In this document: in pieces, positions 24,935 through 38,710 of the stretch
Layout of the letters: each line of letters starts with the position of its first letter
Numbering within the stretch: the stretch's first letter is position 1
NCBI GenBank assembly: GCA_031216915.1
Contig: CM062297.1
Location: forward strand, 175,512,356 to 175,576,355
DNA length: 64,000 bases
Direction of reading: 5' to 3'
Source: Pictodentalium vernedei
Lineage: Eukaryota; Mollusca; Scaphopoda; Dentaliida; Dentaliidae
Program-made: the position numbers and the translations under genes
Notes under the pieces: generated by a model
What the model saw: the letters and a program-made list of their open reading frames with translations, nothing else
Databases searched by the model: none
Told to the model about the DNA's origin: nothing

Positions 24935-27900
24935 CCTGGTTGTTATTTATTGGTGTTTAACGCCACATCAGCAGCTAAGGCTATATCGCTGCAAGAAAAC
25001 GGTAGAAATTACAAATGTCAATTATGAACGGTAATAAGGGATGATACAAGACAAGTGAATACTTATAAATCAATCTGATGATTTTTAGACTTGAGTCTAG
25101 CTTAAAAGGATAAGACCAATTTTTAAATTTGCTAAAATGGTTGATTGCTTTTAGAAATGAGAGAATTTTGTGCGGGGTCGTATGATAAAAAGATCCCTCA
25201 GAGATCCTACAGTGAAATACAGCCATCTCCCATGATTAAAATAAGTGCAGTGTAAAAGAATGTGCTCCACTGTCGAAGCCCTTTGGGATTACTCTGGTTG
25301 CATACCACCCTCTAACAAAAAGTAATGTGTAAGTCTTGCATGACCAAGATGACATCGTGTCAAAACTACATGACCTTTTCTGCAAAGGTTACTAGACGAG
25401 TAGCGATCAAAAATATTTGGACGGAAGCGATGGAGCTTGTTAGTTGTCGCTCCATCCCAATCCGCCTCCCACACGGATTTGATGTAATTATTAACATGTG
25501 GTTTAAAATCACTGAAAGGAATTTTCTTTCTTTATATTTTAATTTTTTAAATAATTTTTCAAATTTTATTGATGGATGTGTTGTGGTTAAGTTTGGAAAC
25601 ATGTTTCACAGGAAATTTTTTCTTCTTTTTTGTTTTACAAGTCGTCTTGTTTTTGCCCGATTAATACGATGTTTGAAAAATTATTTGTAGTTGGTGACTT
25701 ATTATATTCCAGTTCAGTTGTCTTGTGATCTTTTGTAGCCTGTTCACAATCATCATCCAACCATGGTTGGGTAAAACGTTTTGGATTTGTTGAGGTTTTA
25801 GGAACCACACGTTCCAGCACAATCGAAAAGTGGTCACTCCTGCACAAGTCATCTTCAACCTTCCAAGGAAAATGAAGGAAGACTGAAGGACATGCAATTG
25901 TAAGATCAACTGAAGAGTAAGAACCAGAAGCGGGGTGCAAATAAGTGTCTGAGCCATCATTAAACAAGCACAAATCATATTTTGAAATAAGCTCTTCTAC
26001 TGTTTTCCCTTTGAGGCATTATTTACTGCAGAAGTCACCCCAAAGAGGGCTATGTGCATTAAAATCGCCCAGCGAAATCTATTGAGTGGGAAGTTGGAGA
26101 ACCAATTGTTCAAGATCATTCAACTGAAGGGTCTAATTTGGTGAAATGTAAATAGAACATAAGTAACTGTCTTGTCCATAGTTAGGCGTATCGCTACAGT
26201 CTGTAAATCTGTTTGTAAAGGTATAGGAATGTGGATAATTCGTTTTTGACTAAGACAGATGTTCCACGAACATGAAGATCATCTTCGTCAGGCCAATCAT
26301 TACAAGAAGTATAATGCTTAAGAGCAGAATGATTTTGAGCATCAGGTTTCTTTAAAGGTGTTTCCTGCAAGCAAAAAGCAGCGGGTTTATAGTTTTGGCT
26401 TAAAAGATCCAGTTCATTAAATTTCGCTCTAAAACCATAACAATGCCTTTGTATTTGTGTTTGATTGTATTATCCATGTTCGGGTGATGATTTTGATGGT
26501 GGACGTATGGGAGAAATTGCCCCCGTGTTTCTTCTTGGTGAAGTTTTGCATGGGGACCTACCCTTAGACGAATTCAGGCGTAATTTAGTAGAGAACGTGT
26601 CATCGATGCACTCATCGACTGACATGTCCTCGATGCCTTCAAACATGTTGCTCGTCACTACATTTTGAAGGCGATCAGGTAATCTGTCTGATTCAAGTTT
26701 CTGTTTAGTTTTATCTTTTTTCTTCTGGCTTGTTTCTGGTTTCTGTCTTCGACTCGGACTTTGCGGTTGGTGTTTTTGTTTTTTGATCTAGTGGTTTCGG
26801 CTTGTTCGGCTGTTTTCTCTTTTCTGGTTTAGTTTTTTGTTCTGATTTAGACATATCATTTCTTTGGTCTTGTTTTTGTTCGGTAGTCATTATTTTGTCG
26901 GTGAATGTCTGAGTAGTTGAGTTTGTTTGCGTTGATTTTGGTTCAGTTTGTCCTATTGTAAAAGGCTGTACTAAGGAGGGAATTGATCCTTTGAACCGGG
27001 TATACTAAGTCTGGCATTGTACTGACTGTGTTTGTAATTGTTGTGATAGTTTTGCTGCATAATAAGGTGATGAGGTATTCATATCAGGCATTGATGTTAC
27101 GATTTCTCTGGTCTCTTTGAAACTTATTTGCTTTTCACATTTTACTTTCTGTATAGTTTTTTTTCCAGACAGGGCAACCTTTGGATGACGACATGTGATT
27201 GTCCTGACAGTTTGCACATTTTATAGGGTTGGTACATGGTTACTGATGTTGTTGGCAGCATTTGTAGCATATTGATTCACCTCTGCAACAATTGTTCTGT
27301 CCAAGTCCATATTTCTGGAATTTGAAGCAACGAAGTGGATTTGGAAAATACAAATCAACTTTGATGTTGATAAAACCAACCTTGATAGATTTTTGTTGCT
27401 GAGAAGAATCGAAAGTTAGAATATAAGTATTCGTTTTTACTACTTTGCACTCTTTTTTGATTTCAATATTTTTCACGCAGGTTACACCCTCAGGTTTTAG
27501 TTCAGTTTTAATTTCAAGTACATCAATGCCACATAACTCTCTTGTTCTACCCCCCCCCCCTACCACCCCCCTCCCCGCTGCTGTTGGTAAGTGCCCTGTG
27601 CGAAAAGGGATTGACCTCCGTATCTGCTAGTTTGTCAGTAGTCAATACATTTATCGCCTGGGTCACCTTAGTACATTCAATTAGTATTACTCCAATTCTA
27701 AACTGTTTAACACTTGTAACAGTACCGGCAATTCCCTTTACATACTTTTTCTAAAGCAAACGGGTTGATATCGGTTGCCTTTTTTTACATCTGGTGAGTA
27801 TATTATCACAAACCTTGGCCACTTATTGATATGCGTTAAAATATCTTGATCTGAGTCAGAATCAAAACCACCTGAAAACAAATCGCGACCTCGTTTCAGT

Positions 27901-28640
27901 TTCTGTTGTGTATTGTTTCCACAATAAGTTTTATTTTAATTCATCACTTCATGTCTCCCATCCTTACTTCGAACGCAACCTAGGGGGTATGTCCCAGCCT
28001 AACAAGAGGTGGTGACAAACCCGAGAGTACATGAAGAGTATGCTCGACCAGCGTTGATGCTTGGCATACCGCTGACGATTGACCCGTCGAGTGAGGGTAG
28101 TGCCAGGTCTTCAGAAGTCGGTCATTCAACTAGTCGCTTTGTGATACTAATATACTGAATATTGCCATTGAAAATCGACTCAGACAGTGCAACAAAAAAT
28201 AAGATGTGAAAAATTTCCAATGTCCGTTAAAAGCACAATTGCAATGACAACAGTTTGACCACTGGTTGACCAACCCCCACCTCCAATGCCCCAGACGTGA
28301 CACCTTTTTGGGGGCTCCCGATTGGCCATAACGGGTCAGTCTGACCATCCATCTGCTCCCGAAGTTAGAGCCGAAGCAGTGCATTGGACAGGTATCTCCA
28401 AAATGGAGATTGCCCTAACCGGGGCACTGTCCTCAACTGCCAGGATTCCTTCCTCCGGGACCTTCGAAACACACGTCAGGGGAGAACAAGGTGCCTGCAG
28501 GATGATGTACTAACATGATAGTACCATTTTGGCCCGAGGCTGCGTATTCGGATATTCCGCAGCAAACCTGCTCAATTTAGCAGGCCGTTCTTCATTCGCC
28601 ACCTGAGGACCCGCCTGGTAGGGGATGCCCCACCCCCACC
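24935..28640 (-). pseudogene. Non-LTR retrotransposon with internal deletion
   Basis: ORF1 lies at about 27950-26470. It has a nucleic-acid-binding region (TNTYILTFDSS) followed by CCHC-like knuckles (near 27270, CRGESICYKC), then a Lys/Thr/Gln-rich part. The end of an APE-like endonuclease follows at 25973-25640 (DLCRSDHFSIVLERV, the SDH motif). The RT is missing. The frame resumes at 25474-25290 with a C-terminal block (VVLTRCHLGHARLTHYFLLEG) typical of this LINE group. The 3-prime end near 24935 carries GGCGTTAAACACCAATAAAT. The GC-richer 28000-28640 part is probably its 5-prime UTR, which is inference. A poly-C tract interrupts ORF1 at 27551. This is a dead copy. Confidence 0.7.
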
Positions 28641-29939
28641 CCCCCCCCCCCCGAGGTGTCGGGTTGTTACATATTGTCACTTGCATTAATTAACAAACAG
28701 TGGTATGCTCATCCCTTGTCAGTCAGTACAACTAATAACATGTAATACAAGAATTCAATGAAATGTTGAAATTATTATTCATGAACATTCAAATAAAACG
28801 TTTATCCCAAAGTCTGGTCTGCTGGCTCATAAAACGCTAGGATGTGAGACTGTGCATGACGATATCATCCTTTCCATACAGAAACACGCCCTCCCTTGAT
28901 AAATCACTGTAACTTTCAAAATATATCACTTTACCTTCACAGCAGTCTGTCTGCTTGGTTACTTGTCCAACCAGGTATGAGCATTATCAAACTTCGCAAT
29001 GCGCCATTCACCTGGGTTATACGTGAACTGAGAAGAATCTGGCATTCCCACGATATTAAATAAAGCACCATTAGACACATAGATGAAGCGTTTCTCCAAA
29101 GTATACGACGCTGGCGACGCAGGTCAGCATCGTCGAACTTACAACCTGTCGATCAGATGTCTGATGATTTAACCAAAGGGAATACCCTGATTGCCCGGAG
29201 CTTTGGGGGAGCAGCTAATGTTCAATTCCCATAGGAACCGGAGCCTTGGGGGAGCAGCTTTTTCCTGTGCAAAGCTGCGGCTCCATCCAGCTAGATCCGG
29301 CAAGTAGTACACGCACAGCATATATATTATGCTTTGGTATATATGGTGATGTATGCTTGGCTATGGGTATATAGTATGGGTATGTGGTGGGAAAGGTGAG
29401 ATTTTTCTTGAATGTTTTCCCCTCGAAACGGTTGACGTATCTGTTGGCGTCGTGGCGACATAATGCGTATGCTACGAATTAGAAACGTTGACCGTTGTTG
29501 TTGTCCACTGTACAATCTGTTATAACGTAATTCGGGTCAGTGGGTGTCGGGCCTCTCGTAAGGGGGTGGGTGATATGGTAGTAGTGGTATACTATTAGCC
29601 CTTGGGCTTCATATTATCCTATGTCAGCTATAGCTAAGTCAAGCAGTCTTGTGGGGATGGGGGTAATGCTTGATCGCCTAGTGTGGTATTGCGAGATAGT
29701 CCTCGGTGGTTTAGACTGGCAGTATAGGATGAATGGTCTTTTGGCCTATTACCCCTTTAGTACTATTAACCTACCGAATCCTTTGTATTATCTTATGGCT
29801 GGTATTGGTTGTTCGTAATGCTGTGGTCAGGCAGTATTATAATCGTTAGTACGGTAGTATAGAATGGAAATGGGTTAGTAGCAGCAAACAAACCTCAAAT
29901 ATTTTAACCAACATACTCTCCTCCTCATACCCCTGGCTT
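28641..29939. other. No recognisable gene
   Basis: The only structure seen is a short direct repeat (TTTGGGGGAGCAGCTAATGT at 29201 and GCCTTGGGGGAGCAGCTTTT near 29243). Nothing else can be supported. Confidence 0.35.
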
Positions 29940-32900
29940 TGAGAGGACTCGAGGAACCCCATTTGAACAAACATTAATCTTATGTACTCACATTTAAACC
30001 TAACTACAATTTACCAGCTCTGCTATCCATGGGCACACTTTATTTTAACAAACAGTAAATTCTCCATTATGTACTATGTTACATTTCAAACCCCTCTCGA
30101 GCCCACCAAAATCAGTCAAGCATAATATTTCTAACAAACTTTAATCTAGGTGTCATAAATATGCTATACACCAACAATCAAACGATTTTGCCTGGTGGGT
30201 CTGAAGATCTTTGATGAATATCCCTCATACTACACTAAGTAAAAATTAGGGCTGCCACAGGGAGCTTAAATATGAGCCCAGGGATAGATTTGAACAAACT
30301 TGAATTGCACCACACTTAGGATTTCAATACTCTGTAACAAAAGAATGAGGCTCATGAATGTGGAGAAGATCTTTTGAAGAACAGTCCTTATACTGCACCA
30401 GGTTAAAAGTTGGGATCCCACAGGGAGCCTACGTATGGCCCAAGGAACTTGATTTGAGCAAACTAAAACCTGAACCTCCTAAGGTTGCTGTAAATCAAAT
30501 TTCAAAATATTCAGACTGGTGAATGTGAAGAAGGAGACTTTTAAAGGAATTTCCCGATACTGCACCAAGTTAAAACTTAGGTTGCCATAGGGAGCCCAAA
30601 TATAAACTCAGGGACTTAATTTGAACAAACTGGAATCTGACCCCTGTAAGGAGTCTGTATACCATATATCAAAAGATTCTGACTACTGGTTCTGGAGAAG
30701 ATGTTTAAAAATTATTCCTCATACTGGACAACGTTAAAGGTTAGGCTCCAATATGGAGCCGAGCTATTAACTCAGAGGCCTGATTTTTATAAACTTGAAT
30801 AAGAATCCCGTAAGGATGCTGTATACCGAATATAAACTGGTAGATCTGAAGAAGAAGGTTTCTAGATATACCTCATAATGCCCTATGTTAAAATAAATTT
30901 CAACTCCCACAAGCAGCTCAAATATGAAAACAGTGACTTGAATTGAATAAAATCGAATCTGAACCTCCTAACGATACTGCTTATCAAATATCAAAAGATT
31001 CTGAAGAAGCAGATTTTTAATGTTAAAGTTAAAGTTCTGAGTTCCATAAGGAGCCCAAATAATACTCCAGGGACTTGATGTGAACAAATTTATATCTCAC
31101 ATTAATTAAGGTGCTACATACTCAATATCAAAAGAGTTTGACTGATGAATCTGAAGAAGATTTTTAAAGAATATTCCTCATATTACACAAAGTTAAAATC
31201 TCGGGCTCCAGCGGGAAGCCCAAATACGACTCCAGGGACTTGCTGTGAATTAATTTATATCTCACCTTAATTAAGGTGCTACACACTCAATATCAAAAGA
31301 TTTTTATGGATCAATCTGAAGAAGATTTTTAAAGAATATTCCTCATATTACAGAAAGTTAAAATTTCGGGCTCCAGCAGGAAGCCCAAATACGACTCCAG
31401 AGACATGCTTTGAACAACCTTCAAACTTGCCCACTAAAGATGCAGAATGCCAAATTTCAAGAGAGTTGACTAGTAGCTCTGAAGAATAAGATTTCTAAAC
31501 AGATTTCTTCATATTGCACTTAAGTTAAAATTCCTAAGGTAGCACAAATATTAACCCAGGGACTTGATTTGAACAAACTTGAATTTGAACCTCCTGATGA
31601 TGCTGCATATCATATATCAAAACAGTCTGACAAGTAGATCTGCAGAAAAAGATTTTTAAATAACAATCCTGATATTGCACTGTGTTAAATTTAGGGAGCC
31701 CAAATATGACCCCAGGAACATTGAATTGAACAAACGTGAATCTGCCCCTTCTAAGGATGTTCTATTCCAATCATCAAAAGATTCTGAGTGGTGGTGGATC
31801 TGAAGAAGAGGATTTTTAAAAACTTTCTGCCATATTGTACTGAGTTAAAATTCTGGTTCCCTTCGAGACCCAACCAAATATGAACACAGGGTCCTGATTC
31901 CAACAAATTTGAATCTCACCCTATTAATAAGTTACATACCAAATATCAACATATTTTAACCGATGGACTTGAAGAAGAAGATTATAGAATATTCCCCATA
32001 CTGCATCAAGTCAAAATTCGGGCTCCTACAGGGAGCCCAAATATGATTTATGGAACTTGATTTGAAAAAACTTCAAGCTGACTCCCCTTAAAGATGCAGT
32101 ATACCAAATATCAAAATACTTTAACTGGTAGATCTGAAGAATATTTTTAAACATTATCCCCCATATTGCACAAAGTTAAAGTTCCAAGTTCCAATATGGA
32201 GCCAAAATATGACACCGGAGACTTGATTTGAACAAACTTGACGTTCACCCCACTTAGGGTGCTGCATACCCTATACCAAAAGATACTGACTGATGAATCT
32301 GAACAGGATTTTTAAGGAATATTCCTCATATTGCACAAAGTTAAAATTCGGGCTCCAACAATGTGAATCCAGTGACTTGATTTGCGCAAACTTTAAGCTC
32401 ACCTCACTAAGATGCAGTGTACTAAATATCAAGAGATGTTAAATGGTAGATCTGAAGAGAAAGATTTCTAAATAAATTTCCGCATATTGCCCAAATTTGA
32501 ACCTAGGGACTTGATTTAAACAAACTTGAATCTGAACCTCCTGGGGATGCAGTATATCATATATCAGTAGATCTGAAGAAGATTTTTAAATAATATTCCT
32601 CATATTGCCCTATGTTAAAGTCTTAATTCCCATAGAGAGTCCTAATATGGCCCCATGGACTTGATTAGCACAAAGTTGTATCTGACCCCTCCCCCCTCTA
32701 AGGATGTCCTATACCAATCATCAAAAGATTCTGACTGGTGGATCTGAAGAAGAAAATTTTTAAAACCATTATCATATTGGACAGAGTTAAAAGTTGGGTT
32801 CCCATAGGGAGCCCAAATATGAACCCAGGGACTCGATTTGAACAAACTTGAATATCGCCCCACTAAGAATGTTTCGTACCATATATCAAAAGATTCTGAC

Positions 32901-33886
32901 TGACAGATCTGAAGAAGAAGATTTTTAATGTTCATTCCTCATATTACACAACATTAACACAACATTAAAATCCAGGCTCCAACAGGGAGCCCAAATATGA
33001 CTCAAGGGGTTTGATTTGAACAAATTTCCGGCTGATCCACATAACGATGCAGTATACCCAATATCAAACGATTTTGTCTGGTAGATCTGAATCAGATTTT
33101 TAAATACATCTCTTCATATTGCACCAAGTTAAAACTCTGGTTCTCATAGGGAGCCCAAATATGAATCTAAGGACTTGTTTCGAACAAACCTGAATCTGAT
33201 CCCTCTAAAGATGTTGTATACCAAACAACAAAAGATTCTGAATGGTAGTTCTGGAGATTTTTTTTAATTTTGTAAACTAATTTTGTGGGTTCTTACAGTA
33301 TTGTGCCCTTTCTGGTGCTCTCTGTGGACCCAGCGGCTTTGTTTGAACAAACGTAAATTGACATATGATGGGGAACATATATATCGAATTTGGTTCAATT
33401 CGGCCCAGTAGTTTATGAAATGTTGATAATGTAAATTTCATCCGTGGTTGAAAACTGATCACTAAAACTCCCCTTTAGCTTCGCTCAGGCGAGCTAAACA
33501 AGAGACCCCAGGAGGCCTTAATCGCTCACCTGACAAGTGGTTCGAAAAAGTATTTTGGGTCACATTCAGTTAGACATGGTCCATCAACACTACAGAGGAA
33601 CGAAGTCATAAAATTATCCATAACTCTAGTGTCCACGTCCGTTAATTATTATCACGTGTCTTATTAACTGCTTCCAGTTATATCAGCTGTAGATAAGCAC
33701 TGCCAAACTGTCAAGGGTTGTTATGTCACGGCAGTTTGAAAGGCAAGTTTTATGGAAAAATACCAAGGAATAGATTTGAACAAACTTGAACCTAACCTGC
33801 CCCATAGAAAGCCCAAATTTGAAGCCGGGGCTTGAATTGAACTTTCGTGAATCTGATCCCCCTAGAAATTTTATATACCAAATGTA

Positions 33887-35413
33887 CTACTCAAAGTTTG
33901 CTAAGCACCAAATATTTGACACATCATTGTGAAATTTGCTTGTGACATATTTGCGATATTTTTGGTGGATATGATTGAGGAATATATTGAGATGGTCCAC
34001 AGTGTTTACATTAGCTCTCTTGACAGGCAGACTTTTCGTGACAGTCATTGAAAGCATGTACCCCTTGATTTTCATGATGTTTTCGTGTACTGTCTACATG
34101 TACATGACATGTGTAGGGTATTCAATCTTCATATCAACACAATCCCTCGTGATTTAATGAATGAATATGGCAAATGCAAATGTAAGAAGACATTTGTCTG
34201 AAGCAGAAATGTGGCAGGCTGTAGGGAAGGTGGAGCAAGGGGCTGCCCATTGTCAGGTTGGTGAAGCCCTTGTTGTGCACCATACGGTGATACCAGAGCC
34301 TGGGCAAGATTTCAGCAGTATGGCACACCAGTACGACGGCATGGTGGTGGCAGAGACAGGGCAACATCTGCACCTGAAGACCGGTTGTTGATCATTCAGA
34401 CCCGTAGAAACCGCTTCGCCACAGCAACCCAGCTTCGCAGTGACCTTCGAATGCATCCGGGGTAAATGTTTCGACGCACACTATCCGGGCAAGGTTGCAC
34501 GAAGGTGGTCTCCGATCGAGAAGACCATGTATTCGCCTTCCGCTGCCCCAGAACCACCACCAGGCACGATATGAATGGGCCATGGGCCACGTTGGATGGA
34601 CCAGAGATTGGCGACCTGTCCTTTTTACAGATGAGTCAAGGTACTGCCTAGACCACACAGATAGGCGGTGTAGGGTATAGAGAAGACCAGGCGAGCGCTT
34701 CCATGCAGCCAACAATGCTGAGCATGACCGCTATGGTCGAGGGTCAGTCATGGTCTGTGGCGGCATCCGCTCTGTGTCCTTGAACGTGGTGCATTGACTG
34801 CACAGCGGTATATTGATGAGATCCTGGATGTCCACTTCAGATTGTATGCAGGCGCAGTGGGTGATAGATTCATTCTGATGGACGATAATGCCCGTCCTCG
34901 TGTTGCCCATGCTGTTGGGGAGTACCGACAGAGGGATGGGATTGAGCGTATGGACTGACCAGCAAGATCCCCTGACCTCAATCCAATCGAACACGTCTGG
35001 AATGAGTTGCAGCTTGCAAATTCAGTCCAGCCAATAAGTGTCCATGAGCTTGATGCCATGCTGGTCCAAGAATGGAACAACATCCCACAAAGGACCACCA
35101 GGAACCTGATTGGGAGCATGAAAAGGCGTTGCCAAGCTGTAATTAACAGTAATGGGTCTCATACTCGATACTGAAGCCATACCAGTGCGCTCCGTCAACT
35201 TTTTGTTTTACCAATAATATCCATGTTCCATGGTTATCGTATTTAAAAGCTAAAAAATAACGTCAAACACAAATAAAATCTTAATTTCTGGACTTAAATC
35301 ATTAAAGATATAATTAAATAAAAAATATATACACTTTTCATAACAATAGTTCAACTAAAATGTAAATAAAACAGGTAGTTGGATATACTTGGTGTTTAGC
35401 AAACTTTGAGTAG
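33887..35413 (+). mobile_element. Tc1/mariner element with intact TIRs
   Basis: Left CTACTCAAAGTTTGCTAAGC and right GTTTAGCAAACTTTGAGTAG are inverted copies, flanked by TA at 33885-33886 and 35414-35415. Removing the element rejoins a normal unit of the surrounding array (ACCAAATG-TA-TATGAAAG), which gives the empty site directly. Confidence 0.88.
34160..35173 (+). pseudogene. Tc1-like DDE transposase, broken
   Basis: This is the transposase of the 33887-35413 element. An N-terminal helix-turn-helix-like part near 34200 (SEAEMWQAVGKVEQGAAH) is followed in shifting frames by the DDE core. The second catalytic Asp is in DDNARPRVAHAVGEY near 34880. SPDLNPIEHVWNEL near 34970 holds the D34E-type glutamate. 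The tail RRCQAVINSNGSHTRY ends at about 35173. Several frameshifts and stops (for example after RMD near 34958) make it inactive. Confidence 0.8.
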
Positions 35414-36490
35414 TATATGAAAGAATCCTGAGTGGTGGATCTTAAGAGGAAAATGTTTAATGAAAACTCCTCATATTGCACTCAGTTAAACTTTGGGCTT
35501 CGATATAGAGCCTAAATATTAACCCAAGAACCCAAGTTGAACAAACTGGAATCTGAGCGCCCCCCCCCCCCCCCCCCCCGAGATGCATGCTGTATAGCAA
35601 ATATCAAAATACTTTCACTGGTGGATCCGATGAAGAAAATTTTCAAAGAATATTCCACATAATGCTCTCAATTAAAATTTGGGCTCACATAGCAAATATG
35701 AAAGGATTATGACTGGTGGATCTGAAGACGAAGATTTTTAAAGAAATCTCCTCATATTGAACTACGTTAAACTTTGGGCTCCAATAGAGAGCCCAAATAA
35801 TATCCCAGGGTCCCGATTTAACAAACTTGACTCTAACCCACCTAGAAATGTTGTACACCAAATATGAAAGGATCCTGACGGGTGGATCTGAAGAAGAAAA
35901 TTGTTAAAGAAATTCCCTCATATTGCACTAAGTTGAAATTCTGGCTCCCTTATACCGAATATGAAAGCATTCTGACTGGTGGATCTGGAGAAGAAGATTT
36001 TTAAAGATTGTTCCCCATATTACACAAAGTTAAAATTCGGACCCCCATAGGAAGCCCAATTTTTTACTGAGGGGCCTGATTTGAACAAAATTGAATCTGC
36101 CCCTCGTAACAATGATTAAAAACCAAGTATCAAAAGATTCTGTTTAGTGTTCTGAAGAAGAAGAATTTTAAACTTACCCCACATATTGCCCTGAGTTAAG
36201 ATTTGGGCTGCTGTATTGAGGCCAAATATGAACCGATGAGCTTAATTTGAGCCCACTTGTATCTGACTCCCCCCCTCCTCGCCCGTCCCTATGGGCCTGG
36301 CAACATTATTAGATCAAACATGAATTGACATGTGATAAGGAACATGCATATCAAATTTGGTTCAATTCGGCCCTGTGGTTTATGAGAAGTCGATAATGTA
36401 AAGATCACGCCGCACGAACGGACGGCAGACTTTGGACAACGGGAAGAAAGTGATCACTTAAGCTCCCCTGACTTTCAGTCAGGTGAGCTA

Positions 36491-37899
36491 AAAAGTGTGA
36501 ATTATATCATTTACCCACCATGTGTAGAACACTGCTTACTTGATTGAAAGAAATAACAATGTTACAAGGAATTTGCGAAAACATTTACTTAAAATAAACA
36601 CAATCAATCACCAACTGCGTTTAACTGTTCGATTTCACTCCTGCACAAATTTCCCGTTTTCGAGCTCTGCACTATATGCCGGATTCATCGTTGAATGAAC
36701 ATCGGCGTAACATAATTCTCAAATAAATATTGTTTAAACTCTTTCAAAATGTCTTCATTAAAAAAATGAAAATACAATTTTTATGCCTAGAATAAATTTC
36801 TATTTTATCTATTTTGTTTTCCGTTTTAAAACGTGAGCATGGCTGTTGCTTTTAGATTGCATCTGTTTGTGTTTCCTGTTTGTTGGTTTTGCAGCCAAAG
36901 TTGTGGTGACCAACGTAGAAATGTCACTTGTTTTTGAAAAGCTTAGTCATTGCTGATTAATAGCCATATTTTCAATACGATATTTGATTGATCAAATACT
37001 ATTAAAAACTTCATGGATACAATCTTTTGTCCTGGAAGCCATGTTGAAAATATTTGTTTGCTCATTTTCTATCCAGAACATTCATTTCTATAAAATTCAC
37101 TTACTTTGGTCAAAAAGTTTCTTAGATCCTCAAAAGGAATGGTGTTTGGTAGAACGTTTTGAAAATTCATTCTCTCTTGAAATAAAAAGGTTAGTAAATA
37201 TCCACATGTACAATTTTGATTAAGAAAAGTATGACACACTAACAACCATAAGAGAAGGAAAGTCGATACATACTCACATCTTACATGTATGTATATGCAT
37301 CTTCGGTTATCGCAATGTTTGTCCCATCCCTAATGGAAGATGAGTATGTTTTTAATAGTTTTCATGTTTCAGATTCCATTTACGTCAAGATGACTCGAAT
37401 CGACTCAATATTTCCACTGTACAGTTTATATTTGCGTATGTAATGTTGATGAATGTAAGTTCGAGGTAATTGATTTTACTTTCTTAAGACAATATCATCA
37501 TACTTTGTGTACATAATTTAAAATCTTGAATGTACCTTCCTAGGTTCAAAAACGTCAACATCAGTGACAATGTGATTTAATTTATTGAACGATTTGTGTT
37601 GGGGTATGGTAGAGGTATAGGCTAACTAATGAGGGAGCCCACAAGAAATAAATTGTACGCAAATATTTTCCATTGTGTTGAGTGGAGCCCCTGCAATTGG
37701 ATGAATATCTCCTTACTGAGTAACATACAACCACTTACCAAGTCCTCAGTGCAAATTTGCCTCGAAAATTGCATATGGATTATACAATAAGCTTGTGTTA
37801 GGCGAAGGAAAGAAATTTCTTAGATCAGGTTATATGCAATATAAATATAGGGACATTCGGGTGGCCAGTCATATCCACAAATTTCTCCATTCCAGTTTT
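36491..37899. other. No recognisable gene
   Basis: AT-rich sequence with frames of up to 79 codons and no domain signal. Confidence 0.35.
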
Positions 37900-38045
37900 A
37901 ATTTTATTTCAATTTTGGTCTTAAAAATATAGGTTATTACTCATATTGGAACTTGTGAGCTCATTTGGCCTGTTACAGCATAAGGTCATATACCATGTGT
38001 TTTAGGTAAAAATGAAACTTTTTAGCTATTCAAAAAAATCGTCTT
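37900..38045. mobile_element. Degenerate relative of the palindromic MITE
   Basis: AAAATATAGGTTATTACTCA followed by TTGGAACTTGTGAGCTC resembles the arm and centre of the 5716-5967 MITE. The inverted arm (CATGTGTTTTAGGTAAAAAT) is eroded. The ends are not definable. Confidence 0.45.
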
Positions 38046-38439
38046 CAAGTACTGTATACTATTGATAAGGTGAGTGGTGAAAATGTGTGGCTTGTATTTT
38101 GGTGTGCATGTATGTGGAAGTTCATTTGGGTTGGGTATGCAAATTAGGATCGGTCGCTAAATCTGAACTATTTCATTTTTTCCGTCACCACCCCCGCCCC
38201 CAAACAGGTCAACTGTCTCATACCGGTTGCTGTCCGAAAAATAGGGTAGGTCGATACTTAGGTGATTTTTTTTTACAAATTCTCGATTATTTTCCAGGAC
38301 AGATTTGCTCAATCTCAGTACTTCATGTCTTAACATTTAATTTATTATATCTTGTTCGACATAAAATTGACAAAATTCTGTCAAACAAGTTATATATCAA
38401 TTATAACGTCAGGTAGTTGCACATTCATATTGATCACAG

Positions 38440-38710
38440 TTCTCCCGTTCTAGTTGTTCGTCGTGTCTGCTGTGGTCGGACTCTCCAACTTACCAATTCT
38501 GCACAGTCAGAGTTAACAACAGTTAGAGGTAAATCCACCATCGACGTGCAGTATGCCTAAGTGCACAGCGCGACCGTGTGCCCACATGTGCAATATGCTT
38601 AATTGTCTTGTCCCGGGACGCAACGCAGTTACCGTTTGTCAGGATTGAACCGTCAACTTTTCAGTTTGGAGTTCAATGCGCTAACCATGGAACCATCCCG
38701 CTACCTCTTC
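38440..38710 (-). mobile_element. tRNA-derived SINE, minus strand
   Basis: The minus strand has a head with ATGGTTAGCGCATTGAA and GACGGTTCAATCC near 38655-38700, and a body whose plus-strand form ACCATCGACGTGCAGTATGC is the complement of the core in the 15190 copy. It belongs to the same family as the other copies. Confidence 0.55.

Larger units (their letters stand above)
29940..36490 (+). repeat. Degenerate tandem array, bivalve-type, with Helitron-like ends
   Basis: Roughly 155-165-bp units each contain TTGAACAAACTTGAATCTGA, CAAATATCAAAAGATTCTGA, GATCTGAAGAAGAAGATTTTT and GGCTCCCATAGGGAGCCCAAA in that order, with heavy divergence. Terminal modules at 33290-33500 and 36290-36490 share CAAATTTGGTTCAATTCGGCC. 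The second closes on a short hairpin (CTGACTTTCAGTCAG) followed by GTGAGCTAAA, like a Helitron 3-prime end (hairpin then CTRR). I know similar arrays from bivalve genomes. Assignment to Helitrons is inference. A Tc1/mariner interrupts it at 33887-35413. Confidence 0.7.

Noticed and set aside
32642-32935. Minus-strand 97-codon frame in the satellite array
   Set aside because: It spans two repeat units and its peptide is itself repeated; it is a by-product of the array.
29940-36490. CRISPR-like array
   Set aside because: Units are long, diverged and lack the short identical repeat/unique spacer structure; the context is eukaryotic.
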